A stretch of 64,000 nt of DNA from Microcoleus sp. bin48.metabat.b7b8b9.023 (lineage in GTDB: Bacteria > Cyanobacteriota > Cyanobacteriia > Cyanobacteriales > Microcoleaceae): contig NZ_JAAFKG010000010.1 of NCBI RefSeq assembly GCF_013299185.1, forward strand, positions 1-64,000. Direction: 5' to 3'. The position numbers and the translations under genes were made by a program. The notes below the pieces were generated by a model, which saw only the letters and a list, made by a program, of their open reading frames with translations, made no database searches and was not told the origin of the DNA. How positions within the stretch are numbered: the stretch's first letter is position 1; every line of letters starts with the position of its first letter. Positions 36,535 through 45,289 of the stretch are shown one piece after another.

Positions 36535-36726
36535 CTAAAGGTGAAGAGATAGCCAGCCTCAGTTACAACTACGTTTTCAGGGTGATGACACCTACAGGTA
36601 CTTTCCAGCCTGTGGCTCTGTCGTCAATCGTTAAACATCTGTATTTGGTTAAAGAAGTGCGGTTGACTCAACAAGCCCTGAAAACATTGGCGAGGAAAAC
36701 ATTACCCGAGCAATCGGAGGACGATT
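36535..36726 (+). ncRNA. Candidate omega (HEARO) RNA of the IscB locus
   Basis: IscB genes are preceded by a structured RNA (the HEARO/omega RNA) whose 5' end is the guide. The 250 bases between aroQ and iscB fit. AGAGATAGCCA (36546-) can pair with TGGCTCT (36612-36618) with a two-base bulge; GGTG-ATGA-CACC and ACAGG...CCTGT form inner hairpins; GTTGA-CT-CAAC follows near 36663. No ORF is present. The exact 5' end, and so the guide within about 36480-36540, cannot be fixed by eye. Confidence 0.65.
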
Positions 36727-38022
36727 ATGTCTAATTTTGTCTTCGTTTTAGACACAAACAAACAACCGTTAGATCCTGTAACTTCAGGTCTTGCCAGACG
36801 GATGTTAACTCAAGGTAAAGCAGCAGTTTACAAACGTTATCCGTTCACAATAATCCTGAAGTATTCCTGTGACAAACCGCAAACAAAGTCACACGAAATT
36901 AAGATCGATCCCGGCTCGAAAACCACAGGATTAGCACTACTGCAAGGTGACGAGGTAATCTGGGCAGCCGAGTTAGCTCATCGGGGAAATCACATCACTG
37001 GTGACTTAGCATCCCGATCCGCAATTCGTCGCAACCGCAGGAATCGCAAGACTAGATACCGTCAACCTAGGTTTCTCAATCGTACTCGCACTCCCGGATG
37101 GTTGCCACCTAGTTTAGCCTCAAGAGTATCGAATATTGTGACTTGGGTGAATCGATTGCGACGGTATGTTCCTGTAACAGCTATATCTCAAGAGTTAGTT
37201 AAATTCGACACCCAAGCCATGTTGGCTCCTGAAATATCAGGAATTGAATATACTCAAGGCGAACTAGCAGGTTATGAAATCCGACAATATTTGTTAGAAA
37301 AATGGGGCAGGAAATGTGCTTACTGCGGTGTAGAAAATACCCCTTTAGAAGTCGAACACATTCACCCTAAGTCAAAGGGAGGAAGTTCGCGGGTGTCGAA
37401 TCTGACTCTTGCCTGTAGAAACTGCAATCTGGCTAAATGCAATCGAGATATCAAAGATTTTCTCTCGGAAAAACCCGACATTTTATCGAGAGTTTTAAAA
37501 TTTGCTTGCTTGCCATTGAAAGATGCAGCAGTAGTGAATTCTACTCGATGGTCGCTGTTTGAGAAACTCCAACAAACAGGCTTGCCAGTAACAACGGGTA
37601 CGGGAGGGCGCACTCAGTACAATCGAACTCGAATGGGACTGCCTAAAAGTCACTGGCTGGATGCTGCCTGTGTAGGTGAAGTCGAACAACTGGTGATACT
37701 GACAAGGCAACCATTACTGATAACCGCTAAAGGATGGGGTAACCGTCAAATGTGTACGCCCAATAAATACGGGTTTCCCAACAAGCATAGAACTAGGTGT
37801 AAGACTTTTTTTGGGTTCCAGACTGGAGATATGGTGAGAGCAGTTTTGCCGAGTGGGAAATTTGCAGGTACTCATGTTGGTAGGTTGGCAGTTAGAGAGA
37901 GTGGAGTCTTTGATTTAAGGACAGCTTGGGGAAAAATTAGCCCCATGCGTCACAAATACTGCAAAACTGTTCACCGCAATGATGGTTATATGTATGGGTT
38001 TTCCACTCTTGTCCGCTATTAG
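36727..38022 (+). CDS. iscB: IscB RNA-guided nuclease
   Basis: The protein has 431 residues with GGAGG six bases before the ATG. Order: PLMP-like domain (about 10-45), RuvC-I with Asp61 (IKIDPGSKTTGLAL), an arginine-rich bridge helix (about 97-120), RuvC-II with Glu156 (ISQELVKFD), an HNH domain (about 190-245) with Cys197/Cys200, Glu210-His211 and Cys230/Cys233, RuvC-III with His309/Asp312 (SHWLDAACVG), and a C-terminal target-interaction region (about 330-431). All catalytic residues are intact. IscB is the ancestor-type relative of Cas9 and cuts DNA using an omega RNA. No tnpA transposase is in the window. It is likely a mobile IS200/IS605-related cargo. Confidence 0.95.
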   Translation: MSNFVFVLDTNKQPLDPVTSGLARRMLTQGKAAVYKRYPFTIILKYSCDKPQTKSHEIKIDPGSKTTGLALLQGDEVIWAAELAHRGNHITGDLASRSAIRRNRRNRKTRYRQPRFLNRTRTPGWLPPSLASRVSNIVTWVNRLRRYVPVTAISQELVKFDTQAMLAPEISGIEYTQGELAGYEIRQYLLEKWGRKCAYCGVENTPLEVEHIHPKSKGGSSRVSNLTLACRNCNLAKCNRDIKDFLSEKPDILSRVLKFACLPLKDAAVVNSTRWSLFEKLQQTGLPVTTGTGGRTQYNRTRMGLPKSHWLDAACVGEVEQLVILTRQPLLITAKGWGNRQMCTPNKYGFPNKHRTRCKTFFGFQTGDMVRAVLPSGKFAGTHVGRLAVRESGVFDLRTAWGKISPMRHKYCKTVHRNDGYMYGFSTLVRY

Positions 38023-38051
38023 AGGCGATTAGAGGCGTACCGATCGGATGA

Positions 38052-38079
38052 GGGCCGGTTTTAGATGGAAAACCAGCCC
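38052..38079 (+). repeat. Right-end hairpin of the IscB element
   Basis: GGGC-C-GGTTTT and AAAACC-A-GCCC form a stem with one internal mismatch around AGATGG, 30 bases after the iscB stop. Subterminal hairpins of this kind mark the right ends of IS200/IS605-type elements; it could also end transcription. Confidence 0.6.
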
Positions 38080-38120
38080 TTATATGTTTGGGTTTAATTA
38101 AAATTAATCAGAAGAATGGT

Positions 38121-38263
38121 TCAACAGTTGACAGTTGACAGTTGACAGTTGACAGTTTGAAGGCAACCTCTACCATTAAGTCCGAGAATTAGAGTAATAA
38201 ATAGTCTGATTTTAATTTCTCCCTCAAAGACTTGGGGCTTTCAACCAATTCTTTCTGGTAATG
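38121..38263 (-). repeat. Composite hairpin/heptamer element, copy 5
   Basis: On the minus strand: CATTACCAGAAAGAATTGG, a CCCC.AA / TTG.GGG hairpin, GAAATTAAAATCAGAC and four GTCAACT heptamers. It lies just outside the IscB right-end hairpin. The rest of the 462-bp gap (38264-38484) is short GGGTAAT and AATTCCC repeats. Confidence 0.75.
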
Positions 38264-38484
38264 GGCATCGGCTAAAGAGGGCATCGGGCATCGGGTAATG
38301 GGTAATGGGTAATGGGTGATAGTTACTTGTTAGTGATTTTTATAATAACCAATTCGCAATTCCCTGTTTGACCAATTCGCAATTCCCTATTCCCAATTCC
38401 CTGTTTGACCAATTCGCAATTCCCTATTCCCAATTCCCTACTAATTACCGATTACCAATTACTAGCAACTTGAGTTGAATTCAA

Positions 38485-39627
38485 ATGCGGCATTCCCTGT
38501 TGAGCAAGTTTCAAGGAACCATCCTGGGGGCACTTTTAGGAGACTCTATAGGCCTGCAATACCAGAGGCAGCTAGCGGGTATTCCCTCCCAAACAGAAGA
38601 CTTGCAGCCGATTTTACAACTGACGAAACACCAACTATTGACCCTGAGTGGGGCAACATTAGCCCTGAATTCTCCCAACACCAAAATACTCAGGGGCAAA
38701 TACTCCGAATGCGGGAGACTTGCAGTAGCGTGGACTCAAAGTTTAATTCGGTGTAATGGTTTAGATTTAAAAGATTGGCGCGATACTTGGGAATTATTGG
38801 CAAAGTCCGAAATCTACCAGTCTCCAAATAGAGAGTTTCAAAGCCTGCTTAACCCTAGTGAAGCTGCGGTTGCTGCTCTGCCATGCGTGATGTTTTTTCA
38901 CGAAAATAAAGCCAAGCTGCGAGAAAAAATAATGCTGGCGACAGATGTTTTGCCCAAGGAAAATCAGGCAGAATTGCAGACAGCAGTGTTAGCTACAGGA
39001 TATGCGATCGCCCGATCGCTCAAACAAAGACTTGACCCCGCCACAGCGATCGAACAAACCATTGCCTACCTAAACATAGATACTGCCTTAACCGAGTTGC
39101 TGCGGCAAGTGCAAATACTACTAGAACAGGGAGCAGATTTAGAAACAGCCACCACTCACCTGTGCAAAAGCGCCACAGCGTTGCGAGAAAAACCAGAAGA
39201 GGGCGAGAAAAAAGCAGAAACTCACTCAATTGTCAATCCAGGAAATTTTATTCCCATTGCCCTAGCTTTCTACTGCTTCTTGAGCACCCCAGAACACCTA
39301 CGCTTGTCAGTAGTGCGGGCAGCCCGCTGCGGGATAGCGGGACAACTCACCTGCGCTTTGACGGGAGCTTTGTCTGGAGCATACAACGGCGCTGCTGCGA
39401 TTCCTGTAGAATGGCGACAAGTATTGTCGGCGGTTGAATCGCAGCCGCTAGTCGAGGGCCGAGAACCCTCCCTGTGGGGAACGGGCAGCGATGCAAAAAT
39501 TTTGGAGTTAGCAAGCAACCTGTTTGCTGTTTGGGCTGGAGTTTACAACCCTTCGGCGGAGCCGGATTCCGCAGCCCTAGCCCGCGCAGTGGCTGCACCT
39601 TATGTCATTAGACCTCGAAACATATAA
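38485..39627 (+). CDS. ADP-ribosylglycohydrolase-like protein lacking metal ligands
   Basis: The protein has 380 residues. The N-terminus KFQGTILGALLGDSIG (about 8-23) and C-terminal GALSGAYNGAAAIPVEW (about 285-300) are diagnostic of the ARH/DraG fold, which removes ADP-ribose from proteins using two magnesium ions. The C-terminal DTD motif that should precede the GALSGAY helix is replaced by IAGQLT, and the N-terminal DDT-like motif is not visible. Catalysis is therefore doubtful; it may bind ADP-ribose or have a structural role. It stands alone in the same orientation as pgpH. Confidence 0.7.
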   Translation: MRHSLLSKFQGTILGALLGDSIGLQYQRQLAGIPSQTEDLQPILQLTKHQLLTLSGATLALNSPNTKILRGKYSECGRLAVAWTQSLIRCNGLDLKDWRDTWELLAKSEIYQSPNREFQSLLNPSEAAVAALPCVMFFHENKAKLREKIMLATDVLPKENQAELQTAVLATGYAIARSLKQRLDPATAIEQTIAYLNIDTALTELLRQVQILLEQGADLETATTHLCKSATALREKPEEGEKKAETHSIVNPGNFIPIALAFYCFLSTPEHLRLSVVRAARCGIAGQLTCALTGALSGAYNGAAAIPVEWRQVLSAVESQPLVEGREPSLWGTGSDAKILELASNLFAVWAGVYNPSAEPDSAALARAVAAPYVIRPRNI

Positions 39628-40203
39628 AGTTGGGAGCTTTGAACAGGAGGGGAAAGCAGAAACTATAGCCTTTCTCAAAAAGATGAGGTATGGCTGACAG
39701 CTTACATAACCGCTGAAATCAAGAGGGCTCTCTTCCCAACAACGTCCGCGAATCTTTGTGAAAACCGCTATAGCAATTAAGAATTAGCAGTTAACAATTA
39801 GCAATTAGCAATTAGCAAGTCACAAGTGACAGCCAAAGGAGAGCGACAATTAAAAATTAACAAGTAACAACTTAAATTGGAGGCGCTTGCTTCCTCAAAC
39901 CAGATTTCTAGGAGAGTATAGGATTGGGAAACTAGGAATCGACCGAGAAAGCGGGTTTTTAGCCACACCGCACGAGAGCTGTTTGAGATAGACAAAGGCA
40001 GGAAATAAGCAGCAGAAGCTTGAGGACACTGCTGGCGTTGTTGGCGACACTTAGATAGAAAATCGATCGGCTGTCGAGTGTCTGGTAAATTAGCCTGCTT
40101 GTTTAGAATATTCAGGTACGGTAGTTCGGATAAACTCAATCAAGATGCACAGTCAGAATTTCTGACAAAGCTGCTGAGTAACAGTGATATATCTTCGACA
40201 CAA
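39628..40203. other. Spacer with a dispersed repeat
   Basis: Near 39667-39755 the sequence TATAGCCTTTCTCAAAAAGA, then GAGGTATG...GACAGCTTACA, matches the stretch at 12762-12845. After 39780 come short TTAGCAA repeats. I see no gene. Confidence 0.55.
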
Positions 40204-42753
40204 ATGAATACGCTCTCCTCATTAATGCGACAGATTGAGCAGTTAGGGGCTACGCGCTCGCTGCGCCAACACATTGCTCAAGTGCAAAATGGTGACAGTA
40301 AAACAGCCGATCGCCCTGGCGGGCCTCTCCTGAGCCGTTTTTTGCGCCAGAAATGGCCTGGGCCCGAGACTTTTATTAGATTGACAAGTAAAACCTCAAA
40401 ATCTAGCCTCAAAAATCAGGCTCGTTCCCCGATGTTGGCCCTGGTAGCAGTAGTTTCCCTCAGCAGCACTCTTGGCCACCGCTTCTACAACCAGCCGAAA
40501 TTGGATGTGGGGACGAAAGCTCCTCAGACGATTAAGGCTCCTGCTAGTGTTAGCATTCCCGATCACAAAACTACTGAAGAACACCGTTCATCAGCACGAA
40601 TCGGGGCTGTACCGATATTAATGCTCGATCGCGCGGTCGATCGACAAATCGAGCGAGAATTGCAACAATTTTGGCAACAGGGGAGCCAACTCCGGCGGGC
40701 GGTAGGCCCGTTTCCGTTTGCGACGCCCTCGGCGCTCTCAAATGCGGCTCAGGTTTACTTGAGGGGGTGTCCGGAGTGGGAGTGGCGAGCGATTTTGGCG
40801 CAAGCAGGGGACAACAGTGCAAATTTTGAGCGGTTGAATTTGAATTCCCCGGCAATTGCTGCACCGACGGATAACAAGTCTCAGCAGGATGCGATCGCTC
40901 AATTGCAAGCTTACAGCCGATCGGTCCGGGCAGCAGATTTTCAAAGCCTGACAGATAGTATTTCCGAGGCTCGCCGGCGCTATGCGAATGCTGTGGAGGC
41001 GCTTGAAAAACCGTCGGTTTCCGCGCTCCGAAAGATTTATGATACTTCCCTGTTTGATTTGTCGGATGCAGCTTGGCAGAAAACCCAAACGGGTATGAGT
41101 CGGGTGGCAAAAATGATGCTGGCTCAAGGTATCCCGCAGGGGTTGCCAAAAGAGATTTTGAAAGAAGCTGTGAAGCTGCAAGTCGCAGAGGAAGTGCCGT
41201 TAGAGTCCCAAGCTTTGGCGGTTGAGGCTTTAAGTGCGATTTTGCAGCCAAATCTGGTGAGAGATCCCGAGGAAACCAAACAGCTAGCGGAATTGGCAGC
41301 GCAAAAGGTGAAACCGGTGACGATCGCCGTAGAGAAGGGCGATATTATTGTTGCAGAAGGAAAACTTATCGCGCAGCAAGATTTCGTATTGCTGGACTAT
41401 TTTGGTTTGAGCCGGCGGGGTGTAAATTGGTTGGGGCTGGCGGGTTTTGTTTGTTTAGTCGCGGGGGCTATTGCGATCGTGTTGCTGGTAGAAAGGCACT
41501 ACCGCTTGCGCCGGAGAGATCATTTGCTGTTGCTGCTGCTGACGTTGAGCGCGCCGGTGCTGGTGAGTTTGGGGCTGCCTTGGACGACTTTACCGGCGAT
41601 CGGGATTTTAGCAGGCGGCTTCTACGGTTCGGCGGTGGGAGTGACTGTGGTGGGGCTGCTGTCGGCGCTGCTACCCATTGGCTTGGATGTAGAGTTGATT
41701 CATTTGGTGGCTAGCGCGGCGGGGGGATTGCTGGGCGCTTTTATGGCCGGAAGATTGCGATCGCGCGAGGAATTGGCTCTTTTGGGCGTGGCTGTCGGCT
41801 TGGCTCAGGGCAGCGTCTATCTGGTGGGGACTTTGATTGCTAGCGCTGCTGCGGGTGCGATTTGGTACGTCGTACTGGGTACGGTGGGTTGCCAAAGTTT
41901 GGCTGGTTTGGCTTGGAGCGTGGTGGCGATCGGCATCAGCCCTTATTTAGAACACGTTTTCGACTTGATTACCCCGATCCGGCTAGCGGAACTTGCCAAT
42001 CCCAACCGCCCGCTGTTAAAGAGGTTGGCTGCCGAAGCTCCGGGGACTTTTCAGCACACGCTGTTTGTGGCTAGTTTGGCGGAGGCTGCGGCGAGGGAAC
42101 TCGGCTGCAATGTTGAGTTAGTTAGAGCTGGTACGCTATACCACGATATTGGAAAAATGCACGACCCAAGCGGATTTTGCGAAAATCAAATGGGCGGCGG
42201 CAACAAACACGATGAAATTAATAACCCTTGGGCGAGCGCCGAAATTATTAAAAAGCACGTTAGCGAAGGGTTGGTAATGGCGCGGAAGCATCGATTGCCG
42301 AAGTCGATTCAGGCATTTATTCCTGAACATCAAGGCACAATGTTAATTGCTTATTTCTACCATCAAGCGCAGCAAATTGCTGTAAAAGAACCTGAAAATT
42401 TAAATATTACTTTGGCAGATGCGGATAATTCAAAGTTAGCAATCGAAACCCGGGAAGTGAGGGAGCAGGATTTTCGCTACGACGGGCCGATTCCGCAGTC
42501 GCGGGAAACTGGAATTTTGATGTTGGCAGATTCTTGTGAAGCTGCTTTGCGATCGCTCAAGGATGCCACTCATGAGGAAGCTTTGAATATGGTTAATCGG
42601 ATTTTGCGGGCTCGCTGGCAGGATAATCAGTTGCTAGATTCGGGTTTGAATCGGGAGGATATGTCTTTAATTGCGGAGATTTTTGTGCGGGTTTGGGAAC
42701 AGTTCAATCACAAGCGGATTGCTTATCCTAGTGCAGTTTTTACTCCGAGGTAG
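40204..42753 (+). CDS. PgpH-type 7TM-HD phosphodiesterase (probably c-di-AMP)
   Basis: The protein has 849 residues from the ATG at 40204; the frame is open upstream but lacks family resemblance. A first membrane helix (about 80-98) is followed by a large extracytoplasmic 7TM-HDED domain (about 110-400), seven membrane helices (about 415-620), and a cytoplasmic HD domain (about 635-800) with HDIGKMHDPSGFCENQ, KHDEINNPWASAEII and EHQGT. This is the layout of PgpH, which hydrolyses cyclic di-AMP and so affects potassium and osmotic balance. The HD metal ligands are intact. The substrate assignment follows from the family. Confidence 0.88.
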   Translation: MNTLSSLMRQIEQLGATRSLRQHIAQVQNGDSKTADRPGGPLLSRFLRQKWPGPETFIRLTSKTSKSSLKNQARSPMLALVAVVSLSSTLGHRFYNQPKLDVGTKAPQTIKAPASVSIPDHKTTEEHRSSARIGAVPILMLDRAVDRQIERELQQFWQQGSQLRRAVGPFPFATPSALSNAAQVYLRGCPEWEWRAILAQAGDNSANFERLNLNSPAIAAPTDNKSQQDAIAQLQAYSRSVRAADFQSLTDSISEARRRYANAVEALEKPSVSALRKIYDTSLFDLSDAAWQKTQTGMSRVAKMMLAQGIPQGLPKEILKEAVKLQVAEEVPLESQALAVEALSAILQPNLVRDPEETKQLAELAAQKVKPVTIAVEKGDIIVAEGKLIAQQDFVLLDYFGLSRRGVNWLGLAGFVCLVAGAIAIVLLVERHYRLRRRDHLLLLLLTLSAPVLVSLGLPWTTLPAIGILAGGFYGSAVGVTVVGLLSALLPIGLDVELIHLVASAAGGLLGAFMAGRLRSREELALLGVAVGLAQGSVYLVGTLIASAAAGAIWYVVLGTVGCQSLAGLAWSVVAIGISPYLEHVFDLITPIRLAELANPNRPLLKRLAAEAPGTFQHTLFVASLAEAAARELGCNVELVRAGTLYHDIGKMHDPSGFCENQMGGGNKHDEINNPWASAEIIKKHVSEGLVMARKHRLPKSIQAFIPEHQGTMLIAYFYHQAQQIAVKEPENLNITLADADNSKLAIETREVREQDFRYDGPIPQSRETGILMLADSCEAALRSLKDATHEEALNMVNRILRARWQDNQLLDSGLNREDMSLIAEIFVRVWEQFNHKRIAYPSAVFTPR

Positions 42754-42808
42754 AGATTTGTGAGTTAGATTTTTGGAGAGATATATTATAGTAAAAATAC
42801 CGTTATTA

Positions 42809-43027
42809 GGTTCGTAGTGAGGACTTCAGTCCTTGGATTTTATGCGGACTGAAGTCCGAACGATCGAACCTATTTAATGGTTATTAGGTTCGATCGTTCG
42901 GACTTCAGTCCTCTGATTTTATGCGGACTGAAGTCCGAACGATCGAACCTATTTAATGGTTATTAGGTTCGATCGTTCGGACTTCAGTCCTCTGATTTTA
43001 TGCGGACTGAAGTCCTCACTACGAACC
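42809..43027. repeat. Three long hairpins of the AGGACT family, mosaic arms
   Basis: Hairpins at 42809-42870, 42887-42949 and 42966-43027, 78-79 bp apart. Arms are of two kinds: A (GGTTCGTAGTGAGGACTTCA) and B (GGTTCGATCGTTCGGACTTC). The arrangement is A/B', B/B' and B/A' around a constant TGATTTTATGC-type loop. They fill the 324-bp gap after pgpH. Confidence 0.9.
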
Positions 43028-43077
43028 TATTTTAGGTTAAATTATCCCCAATCCCTAAATCTAAAATCTAAAATGGT

Positions 43078-43554
43078 TTAAGATGTACCGCGCAGCGCAC
43101 CGTGAACCTGAGGATTGCCGGTAACAATCACCACGGTTTGCTTGATTCCGTCAATCAGCCAATTTCCGTCTGTTGTTTGAATCAAAGAGTGAAAATAGTT
43201 TCCTGCTGTATCCAGCCGATTTTGTCCTGCTTCGCGACTGGGGTCAAGTCGATAAATTTGGTATGCAGAATGACATTTGGCTGTATTGTGGTGAATAGTC
43301 AATTCATGATTCGTGCTGACGTGCAGCGTTCGCAAACCTGCAAGTCCCTCTACCCGCTGTTTTATATATTCTTCTGCGGTTACTCGTCGGGGAGTTTCAC
43401 CCCGAAATTCCGAATAGTCGATATCTATTTCGTCGGCTAGATGCGATCGCAATTTGTCCCAGTCTTTAGCATCGATCGCATTGGCGAATGCTACGATCGC
43501 ATCTATGACAGCAGCGCGGTCAACAATCCCCCGGATGTCTGGCAGTTCGTACAT
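43078..43554 (-). CDS. NTF2-like (SnoaL-type) protein
   Basis: The protein has 158 residues with a cone-shaped alpha+beta fold signature: ATG, helix RAAVIDAIVAFANAIDAKDWDKLRSHL (about 12-38), then strands with DIDYSEFRG, STNHELTIHH, GNYFHSLIQTTDGNWLIDG. SnoaL_4-type members include small dehydratases, isomerases and non-enzymatic proteins. A histidine/aspartate pocket is possible but the reaction cannot be deduced. It lies between pgpH and an ABC permease on the opposite strand from pgpH. Confidence 0.8.
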   Translation of the reverse strand: MYELPDIRGIVDRAAVIDAIVAFANAIDAKDWDKLRSHLADEIDIDYSEFRGETPRRVTAEEYIKQRVEGLAGLRTLHVSTNHELTIHHNTAKCHSAYQIYRLDPSREAGQNRLDTAGNYFHSLIQTTDGNWLIDGIKQTVVIVTGNPQVHGALRGTS

Positions 43555-43697
43555 AACAAATAAATTTTGTGAGTTGTATGACGAAGGAAGAAGGAAGAAG
43601 GAAGAAGGAAGAATTTTAGACTAACAATGCCCAATGCCCTGTTTGCCCAATCCCTCCGCTACGCTCCGCCCAATGCCCAATGCCCAATTCCCTAATT

Positions 43698-44564
43698 CTA
43701 TCCCTTGACTCCGGCGGCAGTTTCGGTCGGCACAATGTATTTTTGCAACAGCAAAAACAGTCCTAAAACTGGAATTATAGAAATAATCGAACCCGCCGCC
43801 ACCAAACGCCAATCTAAAGAAAATGTCCCGGCTAAATTAGCTACGCCTAAAGGTAGCGTATAATATTCGGGTCTGTCTAAAACTAGCAGCGGCCACAAAA
43901 AGTCACTCCAAGAACCGATAAATACAAAAATCCCTAAAGTAACTAAAGCTGGCTTAATTGCGGGAATCATTACGTGCCACCAAATGCCTAATTCGGTGCA
44001 GCCGTCGATGCGGGCGGCTTCTTCTAATTCCTTGGGAACTGCTAGAAATGCTTGTCTCAATAAAAATATGCCGAAGGCTGAGGCTAGTCCGGGAAATATT
44101 ACGCCTAAATAGCTATTTTTTAATCCGAGTTGTACTGTCAAAATGTACAGCGGAATCATGACTATTTGGAAGGGTATCATGATCGTGGAAATAATCGTAA
44201 TTAAAATGGCTTCGCGGCCGCGAAAGTTAAGTCTGGCTAAGGGGTAAGCCGCAAGCGCGCAAAACAAAACGTTGATGCTGACTGTGAGGCCTGCAATCAG
44301 GGTGCTGTTGAACAGGTAGCGCCCGAAGGGGTTGGTTTCCCAGACTTTGATGAAGTTTTCGAGGGTTGGCTGTTGCGGCCACAGTTGCGGGGGATATTGA
44401 AAGATGTTTTCGCTGGGGGATTTGAGGGAGGTGCTGAGCAGCCACAGCAAGGGGAAGAGCATTAAAAGTGCGATCGCCCCCATCATCCCATAGATCCACA
44501 GCGTCTTCCAGCGCGATCGACTGCTATTTGGGGAATTAGGTTTTTTAGTTTTGAGATTGTTCAT
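43698..44564 (-). CDS. Sugar ABC transporter permease (MalG/UgpE type)
   Basis: The protein has 288 residues from the ATG at 44564 (MNNLKTKK); an open frame further upstream overlaps rpsF on the other strand and is not used. Six membrane helices and the cytoplasmic EAA loop [21 protein letters not shown] (about 190) define the binding-protein-dependent sugar permease family. The partner permease, binding protein and ATPase are not in this window, so it is an isolated gene, as is common in cyanobacteria. The substrate is unknown. It diverges from rpsF, sharing a short 66-base region. Confidence 0.92.
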   Translation of the reverse strand: MNNLKTKKPNSPNSSRSRWKTLWIYGMMGAIALLMLFPLLWLLSTSLKSPSENIFQYPPQLWPQQPTLENFIKVWETNPFGRYLFNSTLIAGLTVSINVLFCALAAYPLARLNFRGREAILITIISTIMIPFQIVMIPLYILTVQLGLKNSYLGVIFPGLASAFGIFLLRQAFLAVPKELEEAARIDGCTELGIWWHVMIPAIKPALVTLGIFVFIGSWSDFLWPLLVLDRPEYYTLPLGVANLAGTFSLDWRLVAAGSIISIIPVLGLFLLLQKYIVPTETAAGVKG

Positions 44565-44630
44565 TGTTGGGATATGATGATAAGTCCTTGCTTCGTGAGA
44601 AGCCTTGTTGTCCATAAGGGAATTATTGCC

Positions 44631-44966
44631 ATGAAACCGTTTATTTACGAAACAATGTACATTCTGCGCCCTGACTTGGGTGAAGAAATGACTGACCAGG
44701 CGATCGCGAAATATCAAACCATTTTGCGCGATCAAGGTGCTGAAAATATCGAAACTCAGCACCGCGGCAAGCGTCGCTTGGCTTACGAAATCGGCAAGCA
44801 CCGCGACGGGGTATACGTTCAAATGAACTATACAGCTCCGGGCGCTGCAATTTTTCCTATGGAACGCGCGATGCGTCTGAGCGAAGAGGTGATTCGCTAT
44901 TTGACGATTAAGCAAGATGTGCCAGATGCACCTGAAGCTGAAGCTGAAGAGGAAGCTGCTGCGTAG
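44631..44966 (+). CDS. rpsF: 30S ribosomal protein S6
   Basis: The protein has 111 residues from the ATG at 44631 with AAGGG upstream; the extra residues from 44574 do not belong to S6. Family features are [27 protein letters not shown] and [14 protein letters not shown]6 binds the central domain of 16S rRNA together with S18. The tail is acidic ([10 protein letters not shown]). In cyanobacteria it often stands alone, as here. A long hairpin repeat starts 12 bases after the stop and may also end transcription. Confidence 0.96.
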   Translation: MKPFIYETMYILRPDLGEEMTDQAIAKYQTILRDQGAENIETQHRGKRRLAYEIGKHRDGVYVQMNYTAPGAAIFPMERAMRLSEEVIRYLTIKQDVPDAPEAEAEEEAAA

Positions 44967-44978
44967 CATTCGTGTCTA

Positions 44979-45204
44979 AGGTATGTTGTTGGGCTTGGGC
45001 CCTCTTTAGACATATATATAAAGAGGGCTAAAGCCCAACAACGTACCTTTGGGCTAAAGCCCAACAACGTACCTTTGGGCTAAAGCCCAACAACGTACCT
45101 TTGGGCTAAAGCCCAACAACGTACCTTTGGGCTAAAGCCCAACAACGTACCTTTGGGCTAAAGCCCAACAACGTACCTTTGGGCTAAAGCCCAACAACGT
45201 ACCT
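44979..45204. repeat. Long hairpin followed by seven 26-bp repeats
   Basis: The left arm AGGTATGTTGTTGGGCTTGG pairs with the first right arm ending at 45048. The right-arm core GGGCTAAAGCCCAACAACGT then repeats at 45025, 45051, 45077, 45103, 45129, 45155 and 45181 with a 26-bp period. Only the 3' arm was amplified. It fills most of the 323-bp gap after rpsF. Confidence 0.92.
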
Positions 45205-45289
45205 TCTATAAAACCGCCCTGCTTTTTAAGGGAGATTTAGGGATATCTGGCCTCGGATCGAAACCAGATTTATCAAGTTCACGCAATTG

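Noticed and set aside
44574-44630. Longer start for rpsF
   Set aside because: The added residues do not resemble S6, and ATG 44631 has AAGGG upstream.
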